From: DASUUR01 sp036373975 | GTDB lineage: Bacteria > Patescibacteriota > Saccharimonadia > Saccharimonadales > Saccharimonadaceae | Assembly: GCA_036373975.1 (NCBI GenBank) | Contig: DASUUR010000065.1 | Span: 1 to 14,863, forward strand | Direction of reading: 5' to 3' | DNA: 14,863 nucleotides | In this document: piece after piece, positions 1 to 7,454 of the stretch | Layout of the letters: each line of letters starts with the position of its first letter | How positions within the stretch are numbered: position 1 is the first letter of the stretch | Notes under the pieces: model-generated | What the model was told of the DNA's origin: nothing | Database searches by the model: none | What the model saw: only the letters and a program-made list of their open reading frames with translations | Program-made: the position numbers and the translations under genes

Positions 1-890
1 AATACCTCGTTATCAGGGGTGATAATAAGATCGATACCAAAAATACCTCGGTATCCATGGCTCGCCAGCTCCGAACCTACTACTGTAGCGATTTCCTGAG
101 TACGGTGCTTTAAGATTTCAGGATATACGCCACCCAATTCACCGCCACACCATTTTGAGACATCTGGTAAATCAAGATTACAGAGATACTGGCTATCAAC
201 TAACTGTTTTTGCAGGCCGCCCGTAAAAATACCGTATTTGGTCACACATACCTGCACGCTATAAGTGGCGCCTTCGATAAACTTCGAGATCACTACCGTA
301 CCGCTGTAGGAAATATTCTTAAGGTTGCCGACAGCTTTTTCAAATTGAGGTAGGTTTTTTACAATAAAAGTCCCTTTTGACCCAGACGACTCCACCTCTT
401 GCATGACGAACTTTTCACCGAACATAGCCGAAAGCTCGGCATATGATTCACTATTTAGCTCATCAAGGCGTCGCACCACATGGTCGGGCAAATTTATGAC
501 ATCAGCAAATTCATCGCGGAAGTAGCGTTTGTGCTCATAGGCGTGCGCAATGGTTGGTGAGTTCATAACATAAATTAGCGGGTTGACCGGATAGGGCGGG
601 TCAAGCGGGCTATACAGCACAAACTTGCGCCGAGGCATAGTCTTAACTATCTCTGCGAATTGGAGTGACGAGGCCATCTTGAACTGGTGGGATAACACAT
701 TACGATCCGTATCGAGACCGATATGCAAATCATATAGCCCAAAATCCTTCAACCAAGCACTATCACTAGACGATACGAGCTTTAAGTCGTCAAAGTATTT
801 TGAAAGATGAATAAATACAGATTGATCATCATAAATAGCACCAATCTGGCGCTTACGATCATAGGAGATAACGCTATCAAGCCAAGACAT
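1..890 (-). CDS. ATP-grasp ligase, 3' end missing (left edge)
   Basis: The minus-strand frame opens with ATG at 890 and stays open to the left edge, giving 296 visible residues and no stop. ATP-grasp enzymes join a carboxylate to an amine through an acyl-phosphate made from ATP. Visible hallmarks are a basic-rich segment EHKRYFRDEF (about 119-128), the nucleotide-binding strand and glycine loop EVESSGSKGTF (about 165-175), an adenine-side segment ISKFIEGATYSV (about 201-212), and the metal-binding start GIFGIDLIITPDNEV (about 282-296, Asp287). The expected E-x-N motif would lie just past the edge. The first ~110 residues look like the usual N-terminal Rossmann-like part. A GAGG ribosome site lies about 9 nt before the ATG, and a good promoter lies at 940-966. 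It is the third ATP-grasp gene in a row. The substrate is unknown. Confidence 0.8.
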   Translation of the reverse strand, partial: MSWLDSVISYDRKRQIGAIYDDQSVFIHLSKYFDDLKLVSSSDSAWLKDFGLYDLHIGLDTDRNVLSHQFKMASSLQFAEIVKTMPRRKFVLYSPLDPPYPVNPLIYVMNSPTIAHAYEHKRYFRDEFADVINLPDHVVRRLDELNSESYAELSAMFGEKFVMQEVESSGSKGTFIVKNLPQFEKAVGNLKNISYSGTVVISKFIEGATYSVQVCVTKYGIFTGGLQKQLVDSQYLCNLDLPDVSKWCGGELGGVYPEILKHRTQEIATVVGSELASHGYRGIFGIDLIITPDNEV

Positions 891-939
891 AAAAGACTAC
901 CTCTTCTGCTGTTACTTTTATGTTAAACACTCTGTCTAA

Positions 940-966
940 ACTATAACAATTAGCACTATATGTCAA
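940..966 (-). promoter_or_regulatory. Promoter of the leftmost ATP-grasp gene
   Basis: On the minus strand there is a perfect -35 TTGACA (966-961). It is followed either by TATAGT (945-940) at 15 bp or by TAGTTT (943-938) at 17 bp. Transcription would start near 933, leaving a leader of about 40 nt that holds the GAGG ribosome site. This suggests the gene can be transcribed separately from the dnaJ unit upstream. Confidence 0.6.
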
Positions 967-975
967 TATGCTGGG
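950..975 (-). promoter_or_regulatory. Degenerate CIRCE-like site (candidate)
   Basis: One half, AGTGCTAA on the minus strand (957-950), matches eight of nine bases of the CIRCE right arm. The other arm (around 967-975) keeps only AGCA in the right place, and the spacer is one base short. As at the three good CIRCE sites in this window, the -35 TTGACA lies between the arms. It may be a decayed or weak HrcA operator, or a chance match. Confidence 0.3.
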
Positions 976-1002
976 CTACGGTTTAGCTGGACTCTCAGTA
1001 TA

Positions 1003-1950
1003 CTATTCGTTAAAGGCTGCGTCTAACACCATTGCTGCCACATTACGAGCAGGGCCACCCTGTGTTGGGAAGTGATGCAAGCGATAACCAGGCTTGGAGT
1101 TGATCTCAATTATTGGCAATATCTTATCGTATGCAGCGCCGATATCATCGGTAATTATATCTATACCGCAGGTAAACAGGCCTAAACTCTCACAAATACG
1201 CTTTGCTGCATCCTTATATGATCGATGCACTCGGTCGGTGACATCTAGTGATTCCCCGCCACTGCTAAGATTTGCAAAGGGTAGTACCGTACGACTTTCC
1301 CCTGATGCAGGTATTTCGTTAGCGTGCTTGCCCAAATATGAGGCTACCTTTGCAACGTCCATCTCTGCTAACGGTGCGCTATCGCCTTTCCTTAAAGGAT
1401 TCTGGTTTTCTTTCGTGACCAATTCCAGCACCGTGGATCGACCATCGCCCACAACACATGGCGGCTTTCGCTCTGCCGCGGCCACTATCTGGCCCATAAC
1501 TGCTAGTAGTCGGTAGTGACGGCCCGTGCAGAATTTCTGCAGTATCACCTCGTCAGAAACAGCACGCGCCTTCTTAATCGCTGCTCGCAAAGCGGCTTCT
1601 GAAGCCACCTCCACCGTCACCCCTGAGCCCCTCTCGGCATCATCGGGTTTTACGACAATTGTGTGGTGGTTCGCAAGGAACTCCATGGCCTTGGCATGGT
1701 CGGTGTATGTACTATATGGCAACATACGAAAGCCTAGGTGTTCAATAAACTCAATGCTCAAACGCTTGCGATGCGCAATTGCTAGCCCGTTAGCACTCGT
1801 GTGCGGCGGGCGGCCGCCCTTAAAGAGTAAGCTTTTCCCCAGGGTATTAGTGATGATCGCCACCTCCTTGCCAGAACCAACTTCGCGTACACCCCATTTG
1901 CGACGTCGGGCTTCCGCTATAACCAGTCTTTGCGCAGGGCTGCTTGACAT
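1003..1950 (-). CDS. Stand-alone cyanophycin-synthetase-like ATP-grasp ligase
   Basis: The 315-aa protein is close in motif order to the ATP-grasp domain of cyanophycin synthetase (CphA) and to GshF-type ligases. These form amide bonds through an acyl-phosphate. In order it shows KPDDAERGSGV (101-111, nucleotide loop), GRHYRLL (143-149), AAAERKPPCVVGDG (157-170), ENQNPLRKG (181-189), NLSSGG (227-232), DVTDRVH (236-242), CGIDII (261-266) and the metal-binding IEINSKPG (281-288), then a RNVAA-type end. CphA also carries a second, Mur-ligase-type domain. None is present here, so cyanophycin synthesis itself is not implied. The start codon lies 41 bp downstream of the previous ATP-grasp gene. There is no clear ribosome site, but a TAGAAT -10-like box ends 9 nt before the ATG, so a separate near-leaderless transcript is possible. 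Substrate unknown. Confidence 0.88.
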   Translation of the reverse strand: MSSSPAQRLVIAEARRRKWGVREVGSGKEVAIITNTLGKSLLFKGGRPPHTSANGLAIAHRKRLSIEFIEHLGFRMLPYSTYTDHAKAMEFLANHHTIVVKPDDAERGSGVTVEVASEAALRAAIKKARAVSDEVILQKFCTGRHYRLLAVMGQIVAAAERKPPCVVGDGRSTVLELVTKENQNPLRKGDSAPLAEMDVAKVASYLGKHANEIPASGESRTVLPFANLSSGGESLDVTDRVHRSYKDAAKRICESLGLFTCGIDIITDDIGAAYDKILPIIEINSKPGYRLHHFPTQGGPARNVAAMVLDAAFNE

Positions 1951-1991
1951 AGTGCATACATTCTACTATATAACTTGCGCCTTGCGAAATT

Positions 1992-3056
1992 TTATGCAGC
2001 AGTCTCAATAACCCTATTGACATGACGTGCAAATTGGTCGCGAATGTGCGCACTTAGTTCTGGGTGTTTATCGGGGCCTAGCAAATAGGGAAACCGTGTG
2101 TTCGCCTCGATAAGTCGCCAGTCTGGGGCTTCATCGCCCCTGGCGCCATATCCAAAGTCCACCGAAATATACACAGCCACCACGCCCGCCGCGCGCGCCA
2201 AAAAGTACGCTGTTTCGCCGGCTGGCCGTGCTAGGCGCTCAAGCAAGGGCTCTTGGTCAGCGAAAAACCAATGATCTTCGGCTCTCCTGTTAGTGGCTGA
2301 GGGCGTCGTGCACCGCGGTACGGCCGAGAACTCCATTGCACCTGTGTGCGGATTATGGAAAGTATACACCCGAACCTCTTTAGACAAGTCCGATTTGTTT
2401 AGCTCACTCGTCCTTATGGCATCCTGATAAGTATACGGTCGTACCCGTGCAAGCGGGCCAGTAAAATCATATTTGGGCTGAAGGATATATGCTTCGCGTT
2501 CTACTTTAGTAAGAGCTGTCGCCCACTCAACTAGAGCCGCCTTGGATGCAAAGCTATGGATACCTCGGCCCATGGAGCCCGTAATTGGCTTTGCAATAAA
2601 AGGCCCGTCTTGAATATCGTCTAGGGCAGCATCGATGTTCGCCAAAAGATATGTTGGAATCGCCTCTGGCAATTGCCCGTGGATCTCGGTGTATGCCGCA
2701 TATTTGTCAGCCCCAAACACCTGCACGGCCGTCTCATTCACTCTTGGTGCTGGCGACTCGAGATGTTTTGTGCCATAGCCATTTGAATGCCGATCAAGAA
2801 TCACCGCACCCAATCCTAGGGCTGTCACCTGCTCGACCTGCCCGCCAGTTAGGCTACCGCTAGGATCAAATTCCGGCCGCCACACACGGTCAAACCCGTC
2901 AGCGGCATTTGGAATTGCCAAAGCTAAATCAATGTCGTAATCTTGCAGGTGCCACGCCAAGCCCTCCCGGTCAGGCAGCATAGTATCTTGCACCCACTTT
3001 GACTTACCATTACGAGTTTCGTTGCCGTAATAAATCGTTGCGATACGTTCGCCCAT
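1992..3056 (-). CDS. ATP-grasp ligase coupled to dnaJ
   Basis: The 354-aa protein has an ATP-grasp core: FIAKPITGSMGRGI (153-166, nucleotide-binding lysine and glycine loop), ILQPKYDFTG (191-200), KEVRVYTF (226-233), SVDFGYG (298-304) and the metal-binding LIEANTRFP (315-323). The first ~140 residues would form the N-terminal Rossmann-like domain. Residues 200-225 look like an insert. It is clearly different in sequence from the two other ATP-grasp proteins here, so the set is not a recent tandem duplication. Its ATG shares one base with the dnaJ stop codon (TAATG), the classic arrangement for translational coupling, so it should be made together with DnaJ under the CIRCE promoter at 4171-4208. 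The substrate cannot be read from the sequence. Confidence 0.85.
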   Translation of the reverse strand: MGERIATIYYGNETRNGKSKWVQDTMLPDREGLAWHLQDYDIDLALAIPNAADGFDRVWRPEFDPSGSLTGGQVEQVTALGLGAVILDRHSNGYGTKHLESPAPRVNETAVQVFGADKYAAYTEIHGQLPEAIPTYLLANIDAALDDIQDGPFIAKPITGSMGRGIHSFASKAALVEWATALTKVEREAYILQPKYDFTGPLARVRPYTYQDAIRTSELNKSDLSKEVRVYTFHNPHTGAMEFSAVPRCTTPSATNRRAEDHWFFADQEPLLERLARPAGETAYFLARAAGVVAVYISVDFGYGARGDEAPDWRLIEANTRFPYLLGPDKHPELSAHIRDQFARHVNRVIETAA

Positions 3057-4162
3057 TAGAAAAGGCTTCGTTTTTTGTTAGAAGAGCGGAACTCCTCTAA
3101 CAGCTCTTTCTGCTTTTTAGACAGCTTGGTCGGCGTATCAACATGTACTGTGACAATATGCGCACCGCGGCCGCCACTTTGCAGGTGCGGCACGCCGTGT
3201 TCAGAGAGTTTAAAATCAGTGCCACTTTGCGTACCGGCTGGGATTTTCATAGTCAGCGGCCCATCAACAGTGTCCACTTCGATCTCAGTACCCAATGCAG
3301 CATCAACCATACCAACATGCTCATCACTCAAGATTAAATCACCCTCGCGCATAAATCGTTTGTGCGGCTTCACGCGGACATGTACATATAAATCACCCTT
3401 TGCGCCATTTGCAACAGCCTCACCTCGCTCGCGCAAGCGAATTGTCGCGCCGTCGTCTATCCCTGCTGGAACTTTAAGCCGTATGTCCTGTTTGCGCCGC
3501 TCAGTACCCTTACCTCGGCACACCGAACACTCTTTCTGCGGGACTTTGCCGCGGCCCCTACATGTAGAGCAAATAGTTGCTTGTTGGATCTGCCCAAAAA
3601 TCGTATTCATTAAACGCATTTCCTGGCCGGCACCCTTACAAGTTGGGCAGGTTTTAAAGTCGTGACCAGGCTCAACAGTAGTACCTTTGCAGTGCGAGCA
3701 GGTATCTTCGAGTGCTATAGCCAGTGTTTTTTCGGTGCCAAATATTGACTCCTCAAAGGTCAGCGTCACCTCGGTTTCGACATCACGTCCACGCTCAGGG
3801 CCTCGCTGTTGTTGACGGCCGCCACCAAAGAAGCTGCCAAAAATATCACCAAGACCTAAATCGCCAAAATCAAAGTGGGTGCCTTGGCCATTACCACCAA
3901 AACCCTGAAATCCCTCAAAGGGATTTCCACCTCCACCACCATTGCCGCCCACGCCGGCATGACCAAACTGGTCATAGCGCTGCCGTTTTGAGGGGTCTTT
4001 TAATACCTCGTAGGCTTCGTTTGCTTCTTTAAACTTGGTTTCATCACCACCCTCTTTGTCGGGGTGATGCTTTACGGCAAGCTTACGAAACGCCTTCTTG
4101 ATCTCATCAGGCGAGGCGGATTTAGAAACTCCCAAAATATCGTAATAATCACGTTTACTCAT
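3056..4162 (-). CDS. dnaJ: Chaperone DnaJ (Hsp40)
   Basis: Co-chaperone that binds unfolded proteins and stimulates DnaK ATPase. The 368-aa protein is full length. It has an N-terminal J domain (1-70) with the catalytic HPD (33-35), a glycine/phenylalanine-rich linker (about 66-115) and four zinc-binding CxxC boxes (C155/C158, C172/C175, C198/C201, C212/C215). The C-terminal substrate-binding domains follow. The first box lacks the usual second glycine, which is common. The start is fixed by the conserved SKRDYYDILGV opening. The -10 box ends only 8 nt before the ATG and there is no clear ribosome site, so the mRNA is nearly leaderless. CIRCE at 4182-4208 marks HrcA control. The gene is separated from dnaK by about 3.6 kb and leads a unit with ATP-grasp genes. 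Confidence 0.97.
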   Translation of the reverse strand: MSKRDYYDILGVSKSASPDEIKKAFRKLAVKHHPDKEGGDETKFKEANEAYEVLKDPSKRQRYDQFGHAGVGGNGGGGGNPFEGFQGFGGNGQGTHFDFGDLGLGDIFGSFFGGGRQQQRGPERGRDVETEVTLTFEESIFGTEKTLAIALEDTCSHCKGTTVEPGHDFKTCPTCKGAGQEMRLMNTIFGQIQQATICSTCRGRGKVPQKECSVCRGKGTERRKQDIRLKVPAGIDDGATIRLRERGEAVANGAKGDLYVHVRVKPHKRFMREGDLILSDEHVGMVDAALGTEIEVDTVDGPLTMKIPAGTQSGTDFKLSEHGVPHLQSGGRGAHIVTVHVDTPTKLSKKQKELLEEFRSSNKKRSLF

Positions 4163-4170
4163 CTACTTCT

Positions 4171-4199
4171 ATGATAATAAACTGGCACTCAATATTCAA
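4171..4199 (-). promoter_or_regulatory. dnaJ promoter
   Basis: Minus-strand -35 TTGAAT (4199-4194), 17-bp spacer and -10 TATCAT (4176-4171). The -35 begins with the first base of the CIRCE spacer. Predicted start of transcription is about 2 nt before the dnaJ ATG. Confidence 0.7.
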
Positions 4200-4208
4200 G
4201 AGTGCTAA
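4182..4208 (-). promoter_or_regulatory. CIRCE operator of dnaJ
   Basis: Minus strand reads TTAGCACTC, nine bases, GAGTGCCAG. This matches the CIRCE consensus TTAGCACTC-N9-GAGTGCTAA in 16 of 18 arm positions with the exact spacer length. It is the binding site of the HrcA repressor, which is encoded in this window. It overlaps the dnaJ promoter. Confidence 0.93.
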
Positions 4209-4220
4209 TTTGCAAGCATT

Positions 4221-4263
4221 AAAAATGGGGCCGACCGTGTGCTTTCGCACACAGCCGACCCCA
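4221..4263 (-). terminator. Intrinsic terminator of the DEAH helicase gene
   Basis: A 17-bp stem (4226-4242 with 4247-4263) closes a GAAA tetraloop on the minus strand and is followed by TTTTT. Three of the pairs are G-U wobbles on the minus-strand RNA but would be A-C mismatches in plus-strand RNA, so the structure is built for the minus direction. It lies about 20 nt after the helicase stop and insulates the dnaJ promoter just downstream. Confidence 0.92.
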
Positions 4264-4280
4264 CAAGCAGTTCCGAAGAG

Positions 4281-7091
4281 CTACTTGTTGACGTTGAAGC
4301 GTCCGGCCAACGTCGCCTTCATGTCGGCGAGGGCGTCCATCTCAACTTCAGCAGGGAGTACAGGGCTCACACCGAGCACCCGCTTCCCTGCGCTTGCGAT
4401 GACTCCCTTGGCCGTCTCCACCCACTCCCGAAGGTTGGCGAGCTTTGACGGCAGCAGGTCGTCATCGATGTCCAGCTTCGCCAACTCGTCGTAGAGGAAC
4501 ACTCCCAACGAGTCCTTGTGCTGGACCAGCAGACCGTTCACCTTGTCACGCAGAGACAGTGCCTCTGCGCGCAGGCTGTCACGCTGCTTTTCGGCCTCAC
4601 GAAGCGCCGCTCCTGCCTCGACGATCGCCAGATCAGCGGCAGTCATCCACGCAGCAGTCTCTGCTGCGTCATAACCGACCATGAAACGCGTCGCGTGGTA
4701 GAGACGCATCCTGAGGTCCTGGTCCTCCAGCAAGCTAGCAGCCCTGCTGTACAGAGCGACCGCTTCCTGGACCAGAGGCGCTGCAGCAGCTTCTCGCTCC
4801 TGCCTGCATCGAGCCCTCTCAGCCCACACAGCCTGGTGGCCAGCGAGCCGGACAAGAGAGGGCAGACTTGCAAGCGTTTGCTGCCTTGCCTCCTCGGCCT
4901 CCTCGGCGCTCTGAGTCCACAGAATCTCCAAGAGAGAGTCTGCTTCCTCCTGGCGCAGGTTCCTCACCACCACTCCGTAGGCCACCAGCGGCTCACCCGT
5001 CACGGCGTCGTTGCCGTAGGTGTGACGGGCAACCCCTGGAATTTCCACCGCCGGATCCAAAAGGTCCGGCAGGGCAATCTCGGGACGGTCCACCCACTTT
5101 GCCCACTGGCGAGCGTTGCGACCCTCGCGCAGCAGTTCGGGCGCCTCCGGACAGTCCGGGCTGGCGATCCACTCTGCGCTGATGACCTGGCGATCGAACA
5201 TCGTCACCCGGAAGGCCATCACTCCATCGATTTCGGCGTCGTATCTGGGCTCAACGCCCTCACGAACCTCCACCAAATGGGGAGCGATCTGCATCAGCTG
5301 TTCCGGCACCACGGGGGTTGCCATGCGCAGCAGATGCTTGACCTCGGAGCCGTACTTGAGTTTGATCTCAAGGTCGTACGGCTCGCCAACCACCCACGCC
5401 GGCATGCCGCGCATCACCGTGTCGTTGGACAGCTCGCGCCCGGCGTCGTTCCCGTTCAGGAACAGACCGCGCTCATTGCGGTGGAGGTGGTTGATCATGC
5501 CCGCCGCGATGGCCTGCATGATCAATCCGCGGTCACCGCTCGACGCCAGCTCATCGCCCATGCGCAGCGCACGAATGATGTGCTTACGGCAGCCTCGCAC
5601 CTCCCATACCCGCTTGGCAAAGATGCCCATCTCCCGCAACTTGGCGTTGGTCACCTTCGTGTTGGGGTCATTGATCATCGCCTCAACAGCACGGAAGGCG
5701 TTCAGGTGAGCGATCGGGTCGGACTCATCTTCGCCTCCGGCGAGCTGACGCCCGCATCGGCAAACATTCCCCCGTGTTCCCTTGTGCCTGTCGCAGACTC
5801 GTGCGATCACACCACCCTTGTTGAGGATGGCGGCGATCGTAACTACGTCGTCCAGGACGCCCAGCTCATCGGCCGCCACAACCATGCGCCCGTATTCGAC
5901 ATCGAGTGGCAACTTGGCCACTCGACGACCAATCTGGGTCACACGACCATGCTTGTCCAGGCAGCCCAGCCCGTTGAGGGCTTGCTTGGCTGCAAGGATC
6001 TCGGATGCATCGGGCTGGTGGAAAAACTTCAACCGCTCGATGTCGATGCCCTTGACGGCGAGACGAAGCGTGGACGAGGTGAGCCGCACCCGCAACAATT
6101 CAGCAACCGGAAACTCCGGCCGCTCAACGTTAAGGCACCAATCAACGTAGATGCCCGGTTCGGTGCGTCCCACCCGGCCCATCCGCTGCTTGGCGTCCAC
6201 CAGCGAAATCGGCCTGAGGTACAGGCCCGAGATGCCATTCACCACCTCCTCGCGGCGCTCCATGCCACTGTCGATGACAACGGAGACATTTGGGAAGGTG
6301 GCGCCTGTCTGCGCGCCGTTGGTCGCCACGATGCACACCGGGCGGTTGTACTGTGCGCGGCAGCTCTCCTGCTCCTCGTCGGTCATGTCGCCGTGGAACG
6401 GCAAAATCTCGACATTGAGCTTGAGTGCCTCAAGCTGAGCGCAGAACTCGCTGATCTCCTCCTTACCGGGCTGGAACACCAGCACGCCACGCCCCTGCTT
6501 GAGGTACAGCGCGGCGTTTTCAACCATGTTGCGCCCCTGGGGAGCAACCTGCTTGACCTCATAAGGACGGCCTGGCACGTTGATGATCGGGGCACCACCG
6601 AAGAAAGCGCTCAGGCGATCCGACTCAATCGTGGCGCTCATGATCACCAGCTTGAAGTTCGCACCCTCCATGAACCGCTCTCTCGTCCATGCGAGGAGCA
6701 CATCCATGTCGGTGGCGAACTCGTGCAGCTCGTCGATGATGAGCACGTCGGGAGTGTTAGACCCCGTGAACGCATCCATCTGCGACAACCCGTTGGTGAT
6801 GAACAGGCAGCGCGTGTCTGCACTCATCTTCTCGCTCGTACCCACCTTGTAGCCAACGACCTCCCCGATGGGGGTGCCGTACTCTTCGGCTACACGCTCC
6901 GCCACCGACTTGGCGGTAAAGCGCTTGGGCTGGGTCACCACGACACGGCAGCCCCTCATGAGGAGCATCTGCGGAATCTGGGTAGATTTGCCCGCACCGG
7001 TCTCGGTCACGACGATCGTGACCGGGTTCTCCAGAATGGTGTTGGTGATCTGCTCGCGCAGGGCGTAGATCGGGAGCGTGCTGTTCAGCAT
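4281..7091 (-). CDS. HrpA-like DEAH-box RNA helicase
   Basis: A 936-aa superfamily 2 helicase of the DEAH/RHA group, which unwinds or remodels RNA with NTP energy. Visible motifs are Walker A TETGAGKS (29-36), motif Ia TQPKR (53-57), DELH in place of DEAH (120-123), SAT (152-154), motif V ATNGAQTGATFP (256-267) and motif VI QRMGRVGR (302-309). A winged-helix/HA2-like helical region follows (about 390-430), then a Cys-rich patch C-x11-C-x-C, and charged, probably coiled helices near the C terminus (about 800-880). It is shorter than E. coli HrpA (about 1300 aa), and the C-terminal part is not one I recognise. GC content is visibly higher than in dnaK or dnaJ, and the codons are C/G-ending. It has its own promoter, a long structured leader and a strong terminator, and it splits dnaK from dnaJ, which suggests insertion or independent acquisition. 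The ribosome site before ATG 7091 is weak; GGGGAGG lies about 50 nt upstream. Confidence 0.9.
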   Translation of the reverse strand: MLNSTLPIYALREQITNTILENPVTIVVTETGAGKSTQIPQMLLMRGCRVVVTQPKRFTAKSVAERVAEEYGTPIGEVVGYKVGTSEKMSADTRCLFITNGLSQMDAFTGSNTPDVLIIDELHEFATDMDVLLAWTRERFMEGANFKLVIMSATIESDRLSAFFGGAPIINVPGRPYEVKQVAPQGRNMVENAALYLKQGRGVLVFQPGKEEISEFCAQLEALKLNVEILPFHGDMTDEEQESCRAQYNRPVCIVATNGAQTGATFPNVSVVIDSGMERREEVVNGISGLYLRPISLVDAKQRMGRVGRTEPGIYVDWCLNVERPEFPVAELLRVRLTSSTLRLAVKGIDIERLKFFHQPDASEILAAKQALNGLGCLDKHGRVTQIGRRVAKLPLDVEYGRMVVAADELGVLDDVVTIAAILNKGGVIARVCDRHKGTRGNVCRCGRQLAGGEDESDPIAHLNAFRAVEAMINDPNTKVTNAKLREMGIFAKRVWEVRGCRKHIIRALRMGDELASSGDRGLIMQAIAAGMINHLHRNERGLFLNGNDAGRELSNDTVMRGMPAWVVGEPYDLEIKLKYGSEVKHLLRMATPVVPEQLMQIAPHLVEVREGVEPRYDAEIDGVMAFRVTMFDRQVISAEWIASPDCPEAPELLREGRNARQWAKWVDRPEIALPDLLDPAVEIPGVARHTYGNDAVTGEPLVAYGVVVRNLRQEEADSLLEILWTQSAEEAEEARQQTLASLPSLVRLAGHQAVWAERARCRQEREAAAAPLVQEAVALYSRAASLLEDQDLRMRLYHATRFMVGYDAAETAAWMTAADLAIVEAGAALREAEKQRDSLRAEALSLRDKVNGLLVQHKDSLGVFLYDELAKLDIDDDLLPSKLANLREWVETAKGVIASAGKRVLGVSPVLPAEVEMDALADMKATLAGRFNVNK

Positions 7092-7335
7092 GACTACGTC
7101 TCTAAGTTAGGGTGGCCGACCGGCCATCGGGCGGCGCCCGACATCCTCCCCACTTAGCGCACCTTTCTTAAGGGCACGACTTCCGCCTGGTTTATGTATT
7201 CACCTAAGCGGCACCATGAGGTAGGATACCTCGATGTTAAGGTTCTGCTCTAGCTCCACTTGAAAGCTAGGAAATGGTCACCGATAACGACCATTTCTTA
7301 ACCCTCAAGAGCCCTTGCGCCCACACCTAAAAAAC
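7092..7335 (-). promoter_or_regulatory. Long foldable 5' leader of the helicase gene
   Basis: The 363-bp gap 7092-7454 holds no coding gene of convincing size. Its left two thirds would be transcribed as a leader of about 244 nt. It contains many short inverted repeats: GAAATGGTC/GACCATTTC (7271-7279 with 7289-7297), CTAGCT/AGCTAG next to it, GTTAAG/CTTAAC enclosing both, GAGGTA/TACCTC with a 3-nt loop (7218-7232), TCGGGCG/CGCCCGA and GGCCG/CGGCC near the start codon, and CTAAGTGGGG facing CCCTAACTTAG. The last pair would bury the only strong ribosome-binding sequence, GGGGAGG. CTAAG could instead pair with CTTAG near 7203-7207, so two alternative folds are possible. I cannot match it to a known riboswitch. 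Confidence 0.5.
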
Positions 7336-7341
7336 CTGTGT

Positions 7342-7370
7342 ATATTAGCATATTTTTAATAAAAAGTCAA
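7342..7370 (-). promoter_or_regulatory. Promoter of the helicase gene
   Basis: Minus-strand -35 TTGACT (7370-7365), exact 17-bp A/T-rich spacer and -10 TAATAT (7347-7342). It predicts a start near 7335 and therefore the long leader described at 7092-7335. No CIRCE is seen here, so the helicase is not part of the HrcA regulon. Confidence 0.7.
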
Positions 7371-7411
7371 TTGGGTGCTTAGTCGTGGCGGCGTTTTTTA
7401 CCCTGTTTGTG

Positions 7412-7417
7412 TATACT
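7412..7417 (+). promoter_or_regulatory. -10 box of the 95-aa orphan gene
   Basis: TATACT lies 37 nt before the ATG at 7455. I see no good -35 at 16-18 bp, so the call rests on the -10 box and on its fit with the strong ribosome site that follows (AGGGAGAAGG, ending about 5 nt before the ATG). Confidence 0.45.
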
Positions 7418-7454
7418 TTGTAGGTAGCGTTGACCAACTAGGGAGAAGGCAGCT

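Noticed and set aside
1094..1516. Plus-strand frames opposite the ATP-grasp genes (also 1526-2011)
   Set aside because: Shadow frames with low-complexity, Ser-rich products; the minus-strand gene has complete enzyme motifs.
1847..2053. 68-aa minus-strand frame bridging two ATP-grasp genes
   Set aside because: It overlaps both real genes in another frame and has no family features.
3075..3665. Plus-strand frame opposite dnaJ
   Set aside because: Cys/Ser/Pro-rich shadow of the zinc-finger codons; no start signals.
4518..7157. 879-codon plus-strand frame opposite the helicase gene
   Set aside because: It mirrors the codons of the helicase, gives a His/Leu/Arg-rich product with no family motif, and has no promoter or ribosome site. 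Long antisense frames are common opposite GC-rich genes.
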